64,000 nucleotides of DNA from Roseobacter fucihabitans (GCF_014337925.2 NZ_CP143423.1:3564501-3628500), one strand, 5' to 3'; shown: positions 1 to 9,926, numbered from the stretch's first letter. Notes: a model not told the origin generated them from the letters alone. Made by a program: numbers and translations.

Positions 1-145
1 GGGCACCGCCACCTACGCCAATGGCGACGTCTATGAGGGCACCTTCAAGGCGGGCAAGCGCCAAGGCACCGGAACCATGCGTTATGCGACGGGCGAAGAG
101 GCCACCGGTGCCTGGGAGAACGGCGCGCTGACCGACGGGGGCTGA
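1..145 (+). CDS. MORN-repeat protein, C-terminal fragment
   Basis: The reading frame is open from base 2 to a TGA at 143-145 and gives 47 residues. It contains the MORN pattern of alternating Y-x-G-x-x-Y-E-G-x-F blocks (YANGDVYEGTF, then a GTGTM-RYATG block and a terminal W-x-N-G). MORN repeats build elongated beta-hairpin rods in envelope-associated or scaffold proteins. Only the C-terminal end is in the window, so total length and any signal peptide are unknown. A strong terminator follows about 110 bases downstream. Confidence 0.7.
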   Translation, partial: GTATYANGDVYEGTFKAGKRQGTGTMRYATGEEATGAWENGALTDGG

Positions 146-252
146 GCCGCATACCTTGCCTGTGAAATCCCGAACCACGGGATGGCATCATGCTTATCGA
201 GATTGCCCCCCTGTCCGTGACGCCCCGATCCATGCATAGGCGTTATAGACGC

Positions 253-290
253 GAAAACCCCCACCATCACGCGGGACGGCGGGGGTTTTC
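253..290 (+). terminator. Rho-independent terminator (bidirectional)
   Basis: A perfect 10-bp stem, GAAAACCCCC (253-262) against GGGGGTTTTC (281-290), has an 18-base loop. The T-rich 3' arm serves the forward MORN gene. The A-run on the other side makes it usable for the minus-strand gene that ends at 321, so it probably terminates both convergent genes. Confidence 0.8.
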
Positions 291-320
291 ATCAATCTCA
301 AACCAATGATGTTGAGGTGT

Positions 321-1031
321 TCAGCCAGCGCGCTGACGCCGCCCCAACGCACCCAATCCCACAAGCCCAATCCCGAGCAGCAAGGCCGATGCAGGCAGTG
401 GCACAGCTATAGGGTTGGCAGAAATAATATCCACACTCACACTTTCGACACTGGCGAAACCGAAGTTCAATCCTGTTACACTGTCGATTGCGTCGACACT
501 AAACGAATAGATCTCAAAGATAGATGGGCTAAGATCCCGTGGAAAACCAGCAGATAGGTCCACACCGGTCCCCTCGCGGTCACCGGCTGTAAATGTAATA
601 TTCAAAAAGTTGCTAAAGTTTGCGAAGCCAAAAGCATCACTTGCCAGTCGAGTGTCAATTCTGACGGAGTCAAAAAAGCTAAAGTCGCCGAGCGATAGCA
701 CATCTATGCGCTGCGTGGTTGAGGGCGCCAAAACGGAACCGCCCAGCTTTACCGTAACTTCGCCGTTGAACTTGTCAGCGAAGGCTCCTTTCTCAAAAGC
801 CACGCTGTCCAGTGGCATTGAAAAAACCAACTCAAGACTCTTACCGAAGGCTGGCGAGAACACGGAACCGCTTGTCCGTGGGGGTCCAAAGGGGCTTTCC
901 ACCACGCTCTGGAATGTCCCCTTAACTGTGATCCGGTACAGATCAACAACCGCTGCGGACGCAGCCGTTGATCCCATCGCCACGCAGACGATCACCGCGG
1001 ACAAGGCACCACGCACATTAAAAATACCCAT
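321..1031 (-). CDS. VPLPA-CTERM sorting-domain secreted protein
   Basis: This 236-residue protein has an N-terminal signal peptide (hydrophobic core about residues 9-27, ending SAAVVD) and a beta-rich middle without a recognised enzyme domain. The C-terminus is tripartite: VPLPAS, a hydrophobic helix (LLLGIGLVGLGALG) and a basic RRQRAG tail. That is the VPLPA variant of PEP-CTERM sorting signals, which in the family are processed by an exosortase and usually go to the surface or exopolysaccharide matrix. No exosortase gene lies in this window. The upstream region (1032-1227) is AT-rich and probably holds the promoter. Confidence 0.8.
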   Translation of the reverse strand: MGIFNVRGALSAVIVCVAMGSTAASAAVVDLYRITVKGTFQSVVESPFGPPRTSGSVFSPAFGKSLELVFSMPLDSVAFEKGAFADKFNGEVTVKLGGSVLAPSTTQRIDVLSLGDFSFFDSVRIDTRLASDAFGFANFSNFLNITFTAGDREGTGVDLSAGFPRDLSPSIFEIYSFSVDAIDSVTGLNFGFASVESVSVDIISANPIAVPLPASALLLGIGLVGLGALGRRQRAG

Positions 1032-1086
1032 ATTACTCGCTTTTTTTTAAGGTCATAGAAAAGTTAATATAAGATTCTCTTGGGCG

Positions 1087-1164
1087 TCAACGCCAAAACC
1101 GGCAGGCGTTGAAAACAAACTGTTGCCAAATCGGCAACGCCCAAAACACCCTCGGCAAATTGCC
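1087..1164. repeat. Cluster of short inverted repeats between two minus-strand genes
   Basis: Three small palindromes lie together: TCAACGCC/GGCGTTGA (1087-1094 with 1105-1112), TTGCC/GGCAA around 1122-1136, and GGCAAATTGCC at 1154-1164. They sit downstream of the RND permease gene and upstream of the sorting-domain protein. They could be a termination region for the pump operon or operators for the downstream gene. No clear U-tract follows, so the role is open. Confidence 0.35.
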
Positions 1165-1227
1165 AAAAATACCTATTTTCATATTTTTATGCAGAAAAAC
1201 TCGACACCAGATGCGGCGAGCGAGCAC

Positions 1228-4200
1228 TCACCCCGCCTGCGCGCGATCCTTGCCAAACCCGCCCTTGACGCGTTCACGCAGCGTTTGGAGCAGCACATAG
1301 AGTACCGGCACGATGATCACCCCGATCACCGTTGCGCAGAGCATGCCGCCAAAGACCGCGATGCCGATGGCTTTCTGGCTCGCCGCGCCCGCGCCGGAGG
1401 CCGCAATCAACGGCACGACACCCAAGAGGAACGACAGCGCGGTCATCATCACGGCGCGGAACCGTTTGCGCGCGGCTTCCAGCGCGGCCTCGCGGATCGA
1501 GGCGCCTGCTGCGCGCTGCTCCATGGCGAATTCCACAATCAGGATAGCGTTTTTCGAGGCCAGCCCGATCAGCATGATCATCCCGATCTGCGTATAGAGG
1601 TTCACATCGCCCCCCACCACCAGCACCGCTGCCAGCGCCCCGAAAAGCGCCACCGTCACCGAGAGCAAAATACCCACCGGCATGGTCCAGCTTTCATATT
1701 GCGCCACCAAAAACAGGTAGCCGAAAATCACCGCAGCGGCGAGGATGAACACCACTGTATTGCCCGCGCTCAGCTGTTGCTGCGCGGTGCCGGTCCATTC
1801 ATAGGCATAGCCGGGTGGCAGGGCGCTCACCGCCTCCTCCTGCAACACATTGATCGCGTCTCCGGTGGAAAACCCCGGTGCAGGCACGGCCGTCACGGTC
1901 GCCGCGCGGAACAGGTTGAAGCGGTTCAGCAGCACCGGCCCCAGAACCTTTTGTACATCCATCAGCGTGGACAGCGGCACCATTTCACCCGCATCGCTGC
2001 GCACGTAAAGCCGCCCGATGTCATCGATGCTGTCGCGGTAATCGCCCTCGGCCTGGATTATCACGCGATACACTTTGCCAAAAAGATTGAGGTCATTGAC
2101 ATAGATCGAGCCCAGATGCGCCTGCAACGTCTGGAACACGTCGCTGACCGGAATGCCCAGCGTCTGCGATTTCTCGCGGTCCAGATCGACGAAAACCTTG
2201 GGGACATTGGCGCTGAAGGTGGTATAGGCCTGCGCGATTTCGGGGCGCTGGTTGGCGGCAAATACCAATGATCCGACCGCCGCCGACAGATCCGTGGCCG
2301 AACCGCCCCCGGTTTGCTGCACCTTCATCTCGACACCCGCGCTGACGCCCAGACCGGTGATGGGGGGCGGGCTGAAGGCGATGACCTTGGCCGAAACCTC
2401 CTGCCCGGCGATGGCGAAAATCTGGCCCAGAATGCCATCCGCGCTCAATTGAGGCGTCTGGCGTTCTTCCCAAGAGTCCAGATTGACGATGATCAGCGCA
2501 GAATTGGACCCCTGCCCATTCAGCAAACCAAAGCCGTTGACCTGCACCGTATTGGCCACGCCCGGCAGCGCACGGATTTGCGCGTTCACGCGGTTTGAGA
2601 CGACCTCCGTGCGCTCCAATGCCGCCGCATCGGGCAGTTGCACGTCCACAAAGAGGTACCCGTTGTCCTCCAGCGGCAAGAACCCCTTGGGCAGAGACCC
2701 CATCATCGAGCCGGAGGCCACCCCCAGAACAATCAGGATCACCACCCCCAGGATCGGTAGGCGGATCAACCGCCCGACAATGCCCGCATAGGCGTCGCGC
2801 GTCCCGCCGATCCCCTTCTCGAACACCGCCAAAAGCCCTTTGGGCGGGCCTGAACGCGCCTTGAGCACAATAGCACAAAGGGCGGGCGACAGCGTCAGCG
2901 CATTGATAGAGGAAATCACAACGGCCACCGAAATTGTCACCGCGAATTGCGAAAACAGCTCGCCCGAAATGCCCGGCATGAAGGTCACCGGCACAAATAC
3001 CGCCAGCAGCACAAGCGTCGTGGCGATCACCGGCGTGGTAATCTGCGTCATCGCCTTGGCGGTGGCCTCGCGCGGGGCCAGGCCCTCTTCGGCAATCAGC
3101 CGCTCGACGTTTTCCACCACCACAATCGCATCATCCACCACGATGCCAATCGCCAGCACCAGCGCAAACAGCGAGATCGTATTGAGCGTCATGCCCAGCA
3201 ACAGCAAGAACGCAAAGGTCCCGATCAAAGACACCGGAATAGCAATCGCCGGGATCAGCGTGGCGCGGAAATTGCCCAGAAATACAAACACCACCGAGAT
3301 CACCAGAATGAACGTCAGGATCAGCGTGGTGACCACGTCATTGAGCGATTGTTGCACGAATGTGGTGCTGTCAAAGGGCACCGCATAGGCCACATCCTGT
3401 GGAAAGGCAGCCGACAGCCGCTCCAACTCGCTGTAAACCCCTTCGGCCACGGCCAGCGCGTTTTCGCCCGGTGCCTGATAGACCGCCAGAACCGTCGCCG
3501 GGGTGCCCTCATAGCGCCCCGAGACACCATAAAAACTCGACCCCAACTCGACCCGCGCCACATCGCGCACGCGCAGCACGCTGCCCGCCTCACCGGTGCG
3601 CACGATGATATTCTCGAACTCCGCCACAGTGGCCAGGCGCCCCTGCGCGGTGACGGAATATTGAAACTGCTGGCCCGTGGGCACCGGCGGGCCGCCGATC
3701 TGGCCGGCCGAGACGGTCACATTCTGCTGTTGGATCGCGTTGATCACATCCGCAGGCGTCACGCCAAGGCCCGTCATGCGATCCGGATCCATCCACAAGC
3801 GCATCGCATAGGCGAAATCGGTCAGAACCTCGGCCTTGCCCACGCCCGGCACCCGCGCCAGCGCGTCCTTGAGGTTGATCGAGGCATAATTGGACAGGAA
3901 TACCTCGTCATAGGTGCCCTCAGGCGAAAACAGCGTCGCCACCAACAGCATGCTGGTCGATGATTTCTCCGTGACCACGCCCGTCGATGTGACCTCCACC
4001 GGCAAGCCCGATGTCGCCTGTGTCACGCGGTTTTGCACGTTCACCGTGGCAATCGTGGGGTCGGTGCCAACCTCGAATGTCACGGACAGGCTGTAATTGC
4101 CGGAATCCGAACTGTCCGAGGACATGTAAATCATGTCCTCCACCCCGTTCACCTCCGCCTCGATGGGGGCTGCCACGGTGTTCTCGACGGTTTGCGCATC

Positions 4201-4359
4201 CGCGCCCGTATAAGAGGCCGTGACATTCACCACCGGCGGCGTGATATTTGGGAATTGCTCCACCGGCAGCACGGAATAGGCGATCAACCCCATCAGGGTC
4301 AGCACGGTCGAGATGACAATCGCCATCTTGGGGCGGTTGATGAAAACGGTGGATAGCAT
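1228..4359 (-). CDS. RND efflux pump inner-membrane permease (HAE1/AcrB type)
   Basis: At 1043 residues this is normal length for hydrophobe/amphiphile RND permeases. It has the N-terminal [12 protein letters not shown] helix and QFPNITPP periplasmic start, two large periplasmic loops and twelve predicted helices. The proton-relay aspartate pair is present in [15 protein letters not shown] (TM4). It should export drugs, detergents or metabolites across the envelope as a trimer, using proton motive force. It is the second gene of a two-gene operon, starting 3 bases after the adaptor stop. No TolC-type outer-membrane gene is adjacent, so it probably uses a channel encoded elsewhere. Confidence 0.93.
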   Translation of the reverse strand: MLSTVFINRPKMAIVISTVLTLMGLIAYSVLPVEQFPNITPPVVNVTASYTGADAQTVENTVAAPIEAEVNGVEDMIYMSSDSSDSGNYSLSVTFEVGTDPTIATVNVQNRVTQATSGLPVEVTSTGVVTEKSSTSMLLVATLFSPEGTYDEVFLSNYASINLKDALARVPGVGKAEVLTDFAYAMRLWMDPDRMTGLGVTPADVINAIQQQNVTVSAGQIGGPPVPTGQQFQYSVTAQGRLATVAEFENIIVRTGEAGSVLRVRDVARVELGSSFYGVSGRYEGTPATVLAVYQAPGENALAVAEGVYSELERLSAAFPQDVAYAVPFDSTTFVQQSLNDVVTTLILTFILVISVVFVFLGNFRATLIPAIAIPVSLIGTFAFLLLLGMTLNTISLFALVLAIGIVVDDAIVVVENVERLIAEEGLAPREATAKAMTQITTPVIATTLVLLAVFVPVTFMPGISGELFSQFAVTISVAVVISSINALTLSPALCAIVLKARSGPPKGLLAVFEKGIGGTRDAYAGIVGRLIRLPILGVVILIVLGVASGSMMGSLPKGFLPLEDNGYLFVDVQLPDAAALERTEVVSNRVNAQIRALPGVANTVQVNGFGLLNGQGSNSALIIVNLDSWEERQTPQLSADGILGQIFAIAGQEVSAKVIAFSPPPITGLGVSAGVEMKVQQTGGGSATDLSAAVGSLVFAANQRPEIAQAYTTFSANVPKVFVDLDREKSQTLGIPVSDVFQTLQAHLGSIYVNDLNLFGKVYRVIIQAEGDYRDSIDDIGRLYVRSDAGEMVPLSTLMDVQKVLGPVLLNRFNLFRAATVTAVPAPGFSTGDAINVLQEEAVSALPPGYAYEWTGTAQQQLSAGNTVVFILAAAVIFGYLFLVAQYESWTMPVGILLSVTVALFGALAAVLVVGGDVNLYTQIGMIMLIGLASKNAILIVEFAMEQRAAGASIREAALEAARKRFRAVMMTALSFLLGVVPLIAASGAGAASQKAIGIAVFGGMLCATVIGVIIVPVLYVLLQTLRERVKGGFGKDRAQAG

Positions 4360-4362
4360 GGA

Positions 4363-5508
4363 TCAGTTCCCCTCGCCGGTTCCGGCAAGCACCGCATCCA
4401 CGGCCACACCGGGGCGCACCTTTTGCAGCCCCTCGACAATCACGCTCTCCCCCGACCGCAACCCCTCCGCGACAATCACCGCCGTTTCGACCTGCGCGCC
4501 CAGTTCCACGTAACGCTGTTCCACCAATTGTTGATCATTGATCACCAGCACGAAATCGCCGCGTTGGTCCCGCTGCACCGCGTTTTGCGGGATCAGCACG
4601 CTGATGGTGGGCTCCAATGCCTCGATCAACACGGTCACGAAACTACCGTCCAAAATCATCTGGCGGGCGTTTTCAAATTCGGCCCGCACCGAAATCGTGC
4701 CCGTCGCGGGGTTGATGCGGTTGTCCAGAAACACGATCTCGCCGGGTTCTTCCAGCGTGGTGCCACTGGGCAGGGTGACAAACACATTCGGCGTGTTTTC
4801 ATTCACAACCAGCTCATCCATGCCCAGATCGAGCCGTTCCAGCACGCCCAGCAATTGCGGCTCTGACAGCGAGAAGGTCACATACATCGGCGCTTGACGG
4901 ACCAAGGTTGCCAGTGGGCCCGTCGTCGGGCCTACAACCGTGCCTACAGAAACGTTCGATTTGCCGATGCGCCCGTCAAAAGGCGCGCGAATCTGGCTGC
5001 GTTCCAGATCAAGTTCGGCGCTTTGCAACGCGGCGACGGCGGCGGCGAAATCGGCCTCCGCCACGGCGGCATTGGCCTCCGCGATATCCACTTCTGATTC
5101 CGCGATGGTGTCACGATTGAACAGCTCTTCCTTACGATCCCGCTCAATATAAGCCAGCTTCAGATTGGCCTCCGCCCGCGTGACCTGCGCCCGCCCTGCG
5201 GCCACGGCAGCGGTATAGCTCGCCGGATCAATATGATAGATTACCTGCCCCTCAAACACGCTTGCGCCGTCTTCCACGGTGATTTCCGTCACAGCCCCCG
5301 TGACCTGCGCCACCAGATCGGTCTTGGCCGAGGCCTCGCCGCGCCCCACGAAGCGCGTTTCCAGATTGACCTCTTGGCTATAGGCGGCGGCGATCAGCAC
5401 ACGGGGCGCATCCTGTTGCGCGGCAGCGGGGAGGGCCGAGATCAAACCCACCAGACACAACGCAATGCTCAAGGGTAAACAGGTCGGGAATTTCCGTGAA
5501 ATTGTCAT
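4363..5508 (-). CDS. RND efflux periplasmic adaptor (membrane fusion protein)
   Basis: The 381-residue protein starts with a signal peptide (MTISRKF, hydrophobic core, cleavage near ALPAAAQ). A lipoyl/barrel-sandwich half (VTGAVTEITVEDGASVFEGQ) follows, then an alpha-helical hairpin of Ala/Glu-rich heptads (about residues 105-165), the second lipoyl half (IRAPFDGRIGKSNVSVGTVV) and a beta-barrel. This is the AcrA/MexE architecture that bridges the permease to an outer-membrane channel. It is the promoter-proximal gene of the pump operon. No dedicated TetR or LysR regulator is next to it. Confidence 0.93.
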   Translation of the reverse strand: MTISRKFPTCLPLSIALCLVGLISALPAAAQQDAPRVLIAAAYSQEVNLETRFVGRGEASAKTDLVAQVTGAVTEITVEDGASVFEGQVIYHIDPASYTAAVAAGRAQVTRAEANLKLAYIERDRKEELFNRDTIAESEVDIAEANAAVAEADFAAAVAALQSAELDLERSQIRAPFDGRIGKSNVSVGTVVGPTTGPLATLVRQAPMYVTFSLSEPQLLGVLERLDLGMDELVVNENTPNVFVTLPSGTTLEEPGEIVFLDNRINPATGTISVRAEFENARQMILDGSFVTVLIEALEPTISVLIPQNAVQRDQRGDFVLVINDQQLVEQRYVELGAQVETAVIVAEGLRSGESVIVEGLQKVRPGVAVDAVLAGTGEGN

Positions 5509-5768
5509 GGATGCGCCTCATTTTATTGCTTGGCGTCACCTTGACCGCTTTACGGGTATTGAACAAGGTCAACTCCCGCGAAAATACGCAAGCCGCATGT
5601 CGATCCTGCACAGCAGCGGTCGCCCCATTCACCCACCCCATGCCCGGCATGTTCATCCGGTTCCGAAATATACCGCAGGCATACGGCTTGTGTACCAGAT
5701 TTCGCCTTTTCAAAAGCGTTAGCTGATTTCGCATGACGCGGACGAATTGGCCTGCCACCCTGCCGGTT
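5509..5768 (-). promoter_or_regulatory. Upstream region of the RND operon
   Basis: These 260 bases between the photolyase gene and the adaptor gene carry no convincing gene. They must hold the promoter of the pump operon unless it is read from the photolyase gene. I see no clear operator palindrome or terminator. Confidence 0.3.
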
Positions 5769-7298
5769 TCAGACCGTCTCGCCCGCTTCCAGCCGGTCGA
5801 GAAAACCCTGTGCCTCGCTCAAAACCGTTTCGCGTTTATCCCCATCCATCCGGTCCCAGGTGCGGTACATGTTACCCATGCGCGCATTGTCCTTGAAGCG
5901 GTCACGGTGCCGGTCCAGAAAATGCCAGTAGAGCAGGTTGAACGGGCAGGCTCCCTCCCCCGTTTTCTGGCTCACCTTATAGGCGCAGCCTTTGCAGTAA
6001 TCCGACATCCGGTTGATGTAGGCACCCGAGGACACATAGGGTTTGGAGGCGATGATGCCACCATCGGCAAACTGGCTCATCCCCACCGTATTGGGTGCCT
6101 CGACCCACTCAAAAGCATCCATGTAAACGGCCAGATACCATTCGTGGACACGGGCGGGATCAATCCCCGCCAGAAGCGCAAAGTTTCCAGTGATCATAAG
6201 GCGTTGGATGTGATGGGCATAGGCCTCTTGTTGGGTTTGCTCCACCGCTTTCGAAAGACACCGCATGTCCGTTTTGGCACCCCAGAACAAGGCTGGCAGA
6301 TCCCGTTTATGGCCCAGCGCATTGCGCCCGGTATACTCAGGGCCTTCCAGGAAATAGATGCCCCGCATGTATTCGCGCCACCCGATGATCTGGCGGATAA
6401 ACCCTTCGGCGGCATTGATCGGCACATCGCCATTGTCATAGGCCTCCGCGACCCTCTCACAGACCTCCAGCGGGTCAAGAAGCCCGATGTTGATATAGGC
6501 CGAGATGATCGCGTGATAGAGGAAGCGATTCTGCGAAAGCATCGCGTCCTGATAATCCCCGAACTTGGCCAAGGCCTTGGAAATAAAGTGATCCAGCGCC
6601 TCCAGCGACTGTTCGCGCGTGGTGGCAAACCAGAAGGGTGTCAGGGTCCCGAAATGCTCCCCGAAGCGCGCCGCCACCAGTGACAGCACCTCCTGCACGG
6701 TCTCATCCGGCTCAAACCGCAGCGGCCCGTCAAAAGCCACATCATCCGGCGCAGGCTTACGGTTGTCATGGTCGAAATTCCACTTCTCGCCCGCCGGTTT
6801 GTCGCCCTCCATCAACAACCCGGTCTTGCGCCGCATCTCGCGATAAAAATACTCCATGCGCAACTGTTTGCGCCCCTCGGCCCAGGTCTCAAACATCTGA
6901 TGCGATGCGATAAATCTCTCATCAGGCAGGATGTACACCTTGATCGGCGCGTGCTTGAGTTTATTGATCAAGCGCCACTCGCCCGGCTCCGTCACCAGCA
7001 CATCCGAGGCCCCCGTCTCCTCCGAGCGGCGCAGCAATTCACCGACGATGGAGCCTGCGTTTTGCGTGTCATCCAATTGGCTGTAACGCACGTCCCAACC
7101 TGCCTGCGTCAACCGTTTGGCAAACTGCCGCATCGCCGCCAACACCAGCGCGATTTTCTTGGGGTGATGCGTGACATAGGTGGTCTCTTCCATGACCTCG
7201 GCGATAACCACAATGTCGCGATCCTTATCCGCCGCGCGCAGGGCGGAAAGCCCCTCGCTCAATTGGTCCCCCAGGACCAAAACAAGGCGGCTCACCAC
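5769..7298 (-). CDS. Cryptochrome/photolyase family protein, FeS (prokaryotic 6-4) type
   Basis: This 509-residue protein matches the deoxyribodipyrimidine photolyase-related family (PhrB/CryB type): an N-terminal Rossmann-like domain starting RLVLVLGDQLS, then a helical FAD domain with WREYMRG and EWVEAPNTVGMSQFADGG. The cysteines expected for a [4Fe-4S] cluster are present: one in DMRC and three in DYCKGCAYK...GACPFN. The family repairs (6-4) photoproducts with blue light or acts as a photoreceptor. The gene overlaps the stop of the upstream SDR gene by 7 bases, so the two are probably co-transcribed. Confidence 0.92.
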   Translation of the reverse strand: MVSRLVLVLGDQLSEGLSALRAADKDRDIVVIAEVMEETTYVTHHPKKIALVLAAMRQFAKRLTQAGWDVRYSQLDDTQNAGSIVGELLRRSEETGASDVLVTEPGEWRLINKLKHAPIKVYILPDERFIASHQMFETWAEGRKQLRMEYFYREMRRKTGLLMEGDKPAGEKWNFDHDNRKPAPDDVAFDGPLRFEPDETVQEVLSLVAARFGEHFGTLTPFWFATTREQSLEALDHFISKALAKFGDYQDAMLSQNRFLYHAIISAYINIGLLDPLEVCERVAEAYDNGDVPINAAEGFIRQIIGWREYMRGIYFLEGPEYTGRNALGHKRDLPALFWGAKTDMRCLSKAVEQTQQEAYAHHIQRLMITGNFALLAGIDPARVHEWYLAVYMDAFEWVEAPNTVGMSQFADGGIIASKPYVSSGAYINRMSDYCKGCAYKVSQKTGEGACPFNLLYWHFLDRHRDRFKDNARMGNMYRTWDRMDGDKRETVLSEAQGFLDRLEAGETV

Positions 7299-7957
7299 GC
7301 CACCTCCTTGCCCTGCCAGTCATAGAAACCGCCCGTCTGATCGGGCGTCAAACCCCCGATAACATTCAATAAGTTTTCAGCGGCCTCCTCCGGGGGTACG
7401 GAGGGATGCCGCCCCAGATATTTCCGCGTAAAAGGCGTGGCCACGGTGCCCGGATGCAGCGCAACGCAAGTCGCCTGCTTGTGCGTGCGCGCCAGCTCAA
7501 TCGCCGTCGTATGCACGATCTGATTCACGGCGGCCTTGGCGCTGCGATAGCTGATCCAACCGCCGATCTTATTGTCCCCAATGGACCCCACACGCGCAGA
7601 CAGAACCGCCATCACGGCGGGCCTGTCGCGCGCCAACAAATCGCCCGTATGACGCAGTACCAGCGCCGGACCCAACGCGTTCACCGCGAACTGCGCCATC
7701 ATCGCCTGGGCGCTGACCGACTTGATGGATTTCTCCGGTGCCGCGCCGTTGATTTCCAGCGCACCCGTGGCAACCAGCACCAGATCGAACACAGCCTCAA
7801 GCCCGCCTAAATGTGCATCAACACTGGCTTCATCGGTGATCTCGAACCCATCCGCGCTGCGCGACAGGCCAGTGACCGCATCGCCGCGCGCCCGACACGC
7901 CGCGGCCACCGCACCGCCGACCCCACCAGAAGCCCCTATTATCAAAACTCTTTTCAT
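7292..7957 (-). CDS. SDR-family oxidoreductase
   Basis: A 221-residue short-chain dehydrogenase. The glycine-rich nucleotide motif GASGGVGGAV is at residues 9-18. The catalytic Tyr-x-x-x-Lys appears as SYRSAKAA, and the VALHPGTVATPFT segment follows the active site as is usual in the family. I chose the ATG at 7957 because the dinucleotide fold begins directly after it (MKRVLIIGASG); an upstream extension would add unrelated residues. The substrate cannot be deduced. In related genomes such C-factor-like SDRs sit beside this photolyase, and here the two genes overlap. Confidence 0.85.
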   Translation of the reverse strand: MKRVLIIGASGGVGGAVAAACRARGDAVTGLSRSADGFEITDEASVDAHLGGLEAVFDLVLVATGALEINGAAPEKSIKSVSAQAMMAQFAVNALGPALVLRHTGDLLARDRPAVMAVLSARVGSIGDNKIGGWISYRSAKAAVNQIVHTTAIELARTHKQATCVALHPGTVATPFTRKYLGRHPSVPPEEAAENLLNVIGGLTPDQTGGFYDWQGKEVAW

Positions 7958-8058
7958 GACCAGCGACCTAGCAGCGCAGATCACAGCTTCAAGCCCGTCA
8001 TAAGAATTGTCGCAAAAACCGTCTTCCCATTTGCGCGCAGGGCGGTATAACGGGCCTC

Positions 8059-8139
8059 ATGGAACCGGCGACACATACTCTTTGTCCGCGCTACACGTTG
8101 CGCCCTGCCGCTGCTCTGCTGCTGCTAGCCCGCCTCTGA
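8059..8139 (+). CDS. leuA leader peptide (26 residues, leucine-rich)
   Basis: A short frame opens with ATG at 8059 and ends with TGA at 8137-8139, 76 bases before leuA. It contains four consecutive leucine codons (CTG CTG CTG CTA, 8116-8127) and a further CTC immediately before the stop, inside an Ala-Ala-Ala-Leu4-Ala-Arg-Leu end. This placement and composition are those of leader peptides that sense leucyl-tRNA supply by ribosome stalling. A purine-rich AGGGCGG lies about 13 bases upstream of the start. The peptide itself probably has no function. Confidence 0.78.
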   Translation: MEPATHTLCPRYTLRPAAALLLLARL

Positions 8140-8183
8140 GCGTGCCTGTCGGCGCGCCCGCTCAGAGGGATGTGCAGCGCGCC
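8133..8183 (+). promoter_or_regulatory. leuA attenuator with mutually exclusive hairpins
   Basis: Hairpin A is a perfect 10-bp stem, CCTCTGAGCG (8133-8142) with CGCTCAGAGG (8159-8168). Its 5' arm covers the last Leu codon and the stop of the leader peptide. Hairpin B pairs GGCGCGC (8151-8157, in the loop of A) with GCGCGCC (8177-8183), so A and B cannot form as simple hairpins together. A ribosome stalled at the first Leu codons leaves A free; a ribosome reaching the stop covers A and permits B. That matches classical attenuation logic, but no U-run follows B. Confidence 0.65.
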
Positions 8184-8215
8184 AAGAAAACCAGCAGATA
8201 ACCGAAAGAACAGAC

Positions 8216-9784
8216 ATGACAGATAAAGCTAAACAGGACCGCGTCCTGATTTTTGACACCACTTTGCGCGACGGCGAACAATCCCCCGGTGCGACCATGA
8301 CCCATTCCGAAAAACTCGAGATTGCGGGGCTTCTGGACGAAATGGGCGTGGACATCATCGAGGCCGGTTTCCCCATCGCCTCCGAAGGTGATTTTGCCGC
8401 CGTTTCCGAGATTGCAAAGCTTGCCAAAACATCCGTGATCTGCGGGCTGGCGCGCGCGCAACTGGGCGATATCGACCGCTGTTGGGACGCGGTGAAACAC
8501 GCGAAACGGCCGCGCATTCATACATTTATCGGCACCTCGCCGTTGCACCGTGCGATCCCCAACCTCGATATGGATCAGATGGCGGAGCGGATCGAACAGA
8601 CCGTCACCCACGCCCGTAACCTCTGTGACAATGTGCAATGGTCGCCGATGGATGCGACCCGCACGGAGGAGGATTACCTGTGCCGTGTCGTCGAAATCGC
8701 GATCAAATCGGGTGCGAGCACGATCAATATCCCTGACACCGTAGGCTATACCGCACCGCGCGAATCTGCGGCGCTCATCGCGATGCTGCTGGAGCGGGTA
8801 CCGGGTGCGGATGAGATCATTTTCGCCACCCATTGCCACAATGATCTTGGCATGGCGACGGCCAACTCCCTGGCCGCCGTTGAGGCCGGTGCGCGCCAGA
8901 TCGAGTGCACCATTAACGGTTTGGGCGAACGCGCGGGCAATACGGCGCTTGAAGAAGTCGTTATGGCCCTCAAGGTGCGCAACGACATCATGCCCTTCCA
9001 GACCGGCGTGGACAGCACCAAGATCATGAATATCTCGCGCCGTGTGGCCACTGTTTCCGGCTTTCCGGTGCAGTTCAATAAGGCGATCGTGGGTAAGAAC
9101 GCTTTCGCACATGAAAGTGGCATCCATCAGGACGGCATGCTGAAAAACGCCGAAACCTTCGAGATCATGCGCCCCGAGGATGTGGGCCTGTCCGAGACCA
9201 ATATCGTGATGGGCAAACATTCCGGGCGCGCCGCGCTGCGCTCGAAACTCGAAGACCTCGGGTTTGAATTGGGTGATAACCAGCTCAAGGATGTCTTCGT
9301 GCGGTTCAAGGAGTTGGCCGACCGCAAGAAGGAAATCTATGACGATGACCTGATTGCGCTGATGCGCACCTCAACGGACCCGGAAAACGATCGCTTGAAA
9401 CTGAAATCGCTCAGGGTCGTCTGCGGTACGGATGGTCCACAAAAGGCCGATCTGGTCATGGAGATCGATGGGCAGGAACAGAGCACCACGCAAACCGGCG
9501 ACGGCCCCGTGGATGCGTCCTTCAATGCCATCAAGGCGCTGGTGCCGCATACCGCGCGTTTGCAGCTTTATCAGGTGCATGCGGTGACGGAAGGAACCGA
9601 CGCCCAGGCGACCGTTTCCGTGCGCATGGAAGAAGACGGGCGCATCGTGACCGGGCAATCGGCCAATACCGATACCGTCGTGGCCTCGACGCTGGCCTAT
9701 ATCCACGCGCTCAACCGCCTTTTGGTGCGGCGCGAAAAAGCCGGAACGGACAAGCGGGAAATCAGCTATAAGGACGTCGGCTGA
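8216..9784 (+). CDS. leuA: 2-isopropylmalate synthase
   Basis: The enzyme condenses acetyl-CoA with 2-oxoisovalerate, the first committed step of leucine synthesis in the cytoplasm. The 522-residue length is typical of the long form with a C-terminal regulatory domain. Visible motifs are the HMGL-like barrel start LIFDTTLRDGEQSPGA (metal-binding Asp and catalytic Arg), metal ligands in THCHNDLGMATAN, and NGLGERAGN. The C-terminal third is the leucine-binding allosteric domain. Expression is probably controlled by the leader peptide and hairpins directly upstream, and the enzyme by leucine feedback. Confidence 0.97.
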   Translation: MTDKAKQDRVLIFDTTLRDGEQSPGATMTHSEKLEIAGLLDEMGVDIIEAGFPIASEGDFAAVSEIAKLAKTSVICGLARAQLGDIDRCWDAVKHAKRPRIHTFIGTSPLHRAIPNLDMDQMAERIEQTVTHARNLCDNVQWSPMDATRTEEDYLCRVVEIAIKSGASTINIPDTVGYTAPRESAALIAMLLERVPGADEIIFATHCHNDLGMATANSLAAVEAGARQIECTINGLGERAGNTALEEVVMALKVRNDIMPFQTGVDSTKIMNISRRVATVSGFPVQFNKAIVGKNAFAHESGIHQDGMLKNAETFEIMRPEDVGLSETNIVMGKHSGRAALRSKLEDLGFELGDNQLKDVFVRFKELADRKKEIYDDDLIALMRTSTDPENDRLKLKSLRVVCGTDGPQKADLVMEIDGQEQSTTQTGDGPVDASFNAIKALVPHTARLQLYQVHAVTEGTDAQATVSVRMEEDGRIVTGQSANTDTVVASTLAYIHALNRLLVRREKAGTDKREISYKDVG

Positions 9785-9793
9785 TCCACTGCC

Positions 9794-9823
9794 GTGCAGG
9801 GTGCCATAGAAGGTGCCCTGCAC
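9794..9823 (+). terminator. Possible terminator hairpin after leuA
   Basis: GTGCAGGGTGCC (9794-9805) pairs with GGTGCCCTGCAC (9812-9823) over 12 bp including two G-T pairs, with a 6-base loop. No U-run follows, so it may be a Rho-dependent end or an mRNA-stabilising hairpin. Confidence 0.5.
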
Positions 9824-9926
9824 CGCGCAGATTGTTGCGGCCTATGCAAAATAGGGGCTGCGCCGAAGCGTGGCTCTGCTACACTCATATGTAACGCCCC
9901 TTGCTCATACCCATAGGACACCTACA

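Noticed and set aside
146-240. Possible tRNA gene after the MORN protein
   Set aside because: The sequence does not form a cloverleaf and lacks a recognisable T-loop.
1123-2271. Long forward open frame opposite the RND permease
   Set aside because: It is the antisense of a clear RND gene, is rich in His, Arg and Gln as GC-rich shadow frames are, and has no domain.
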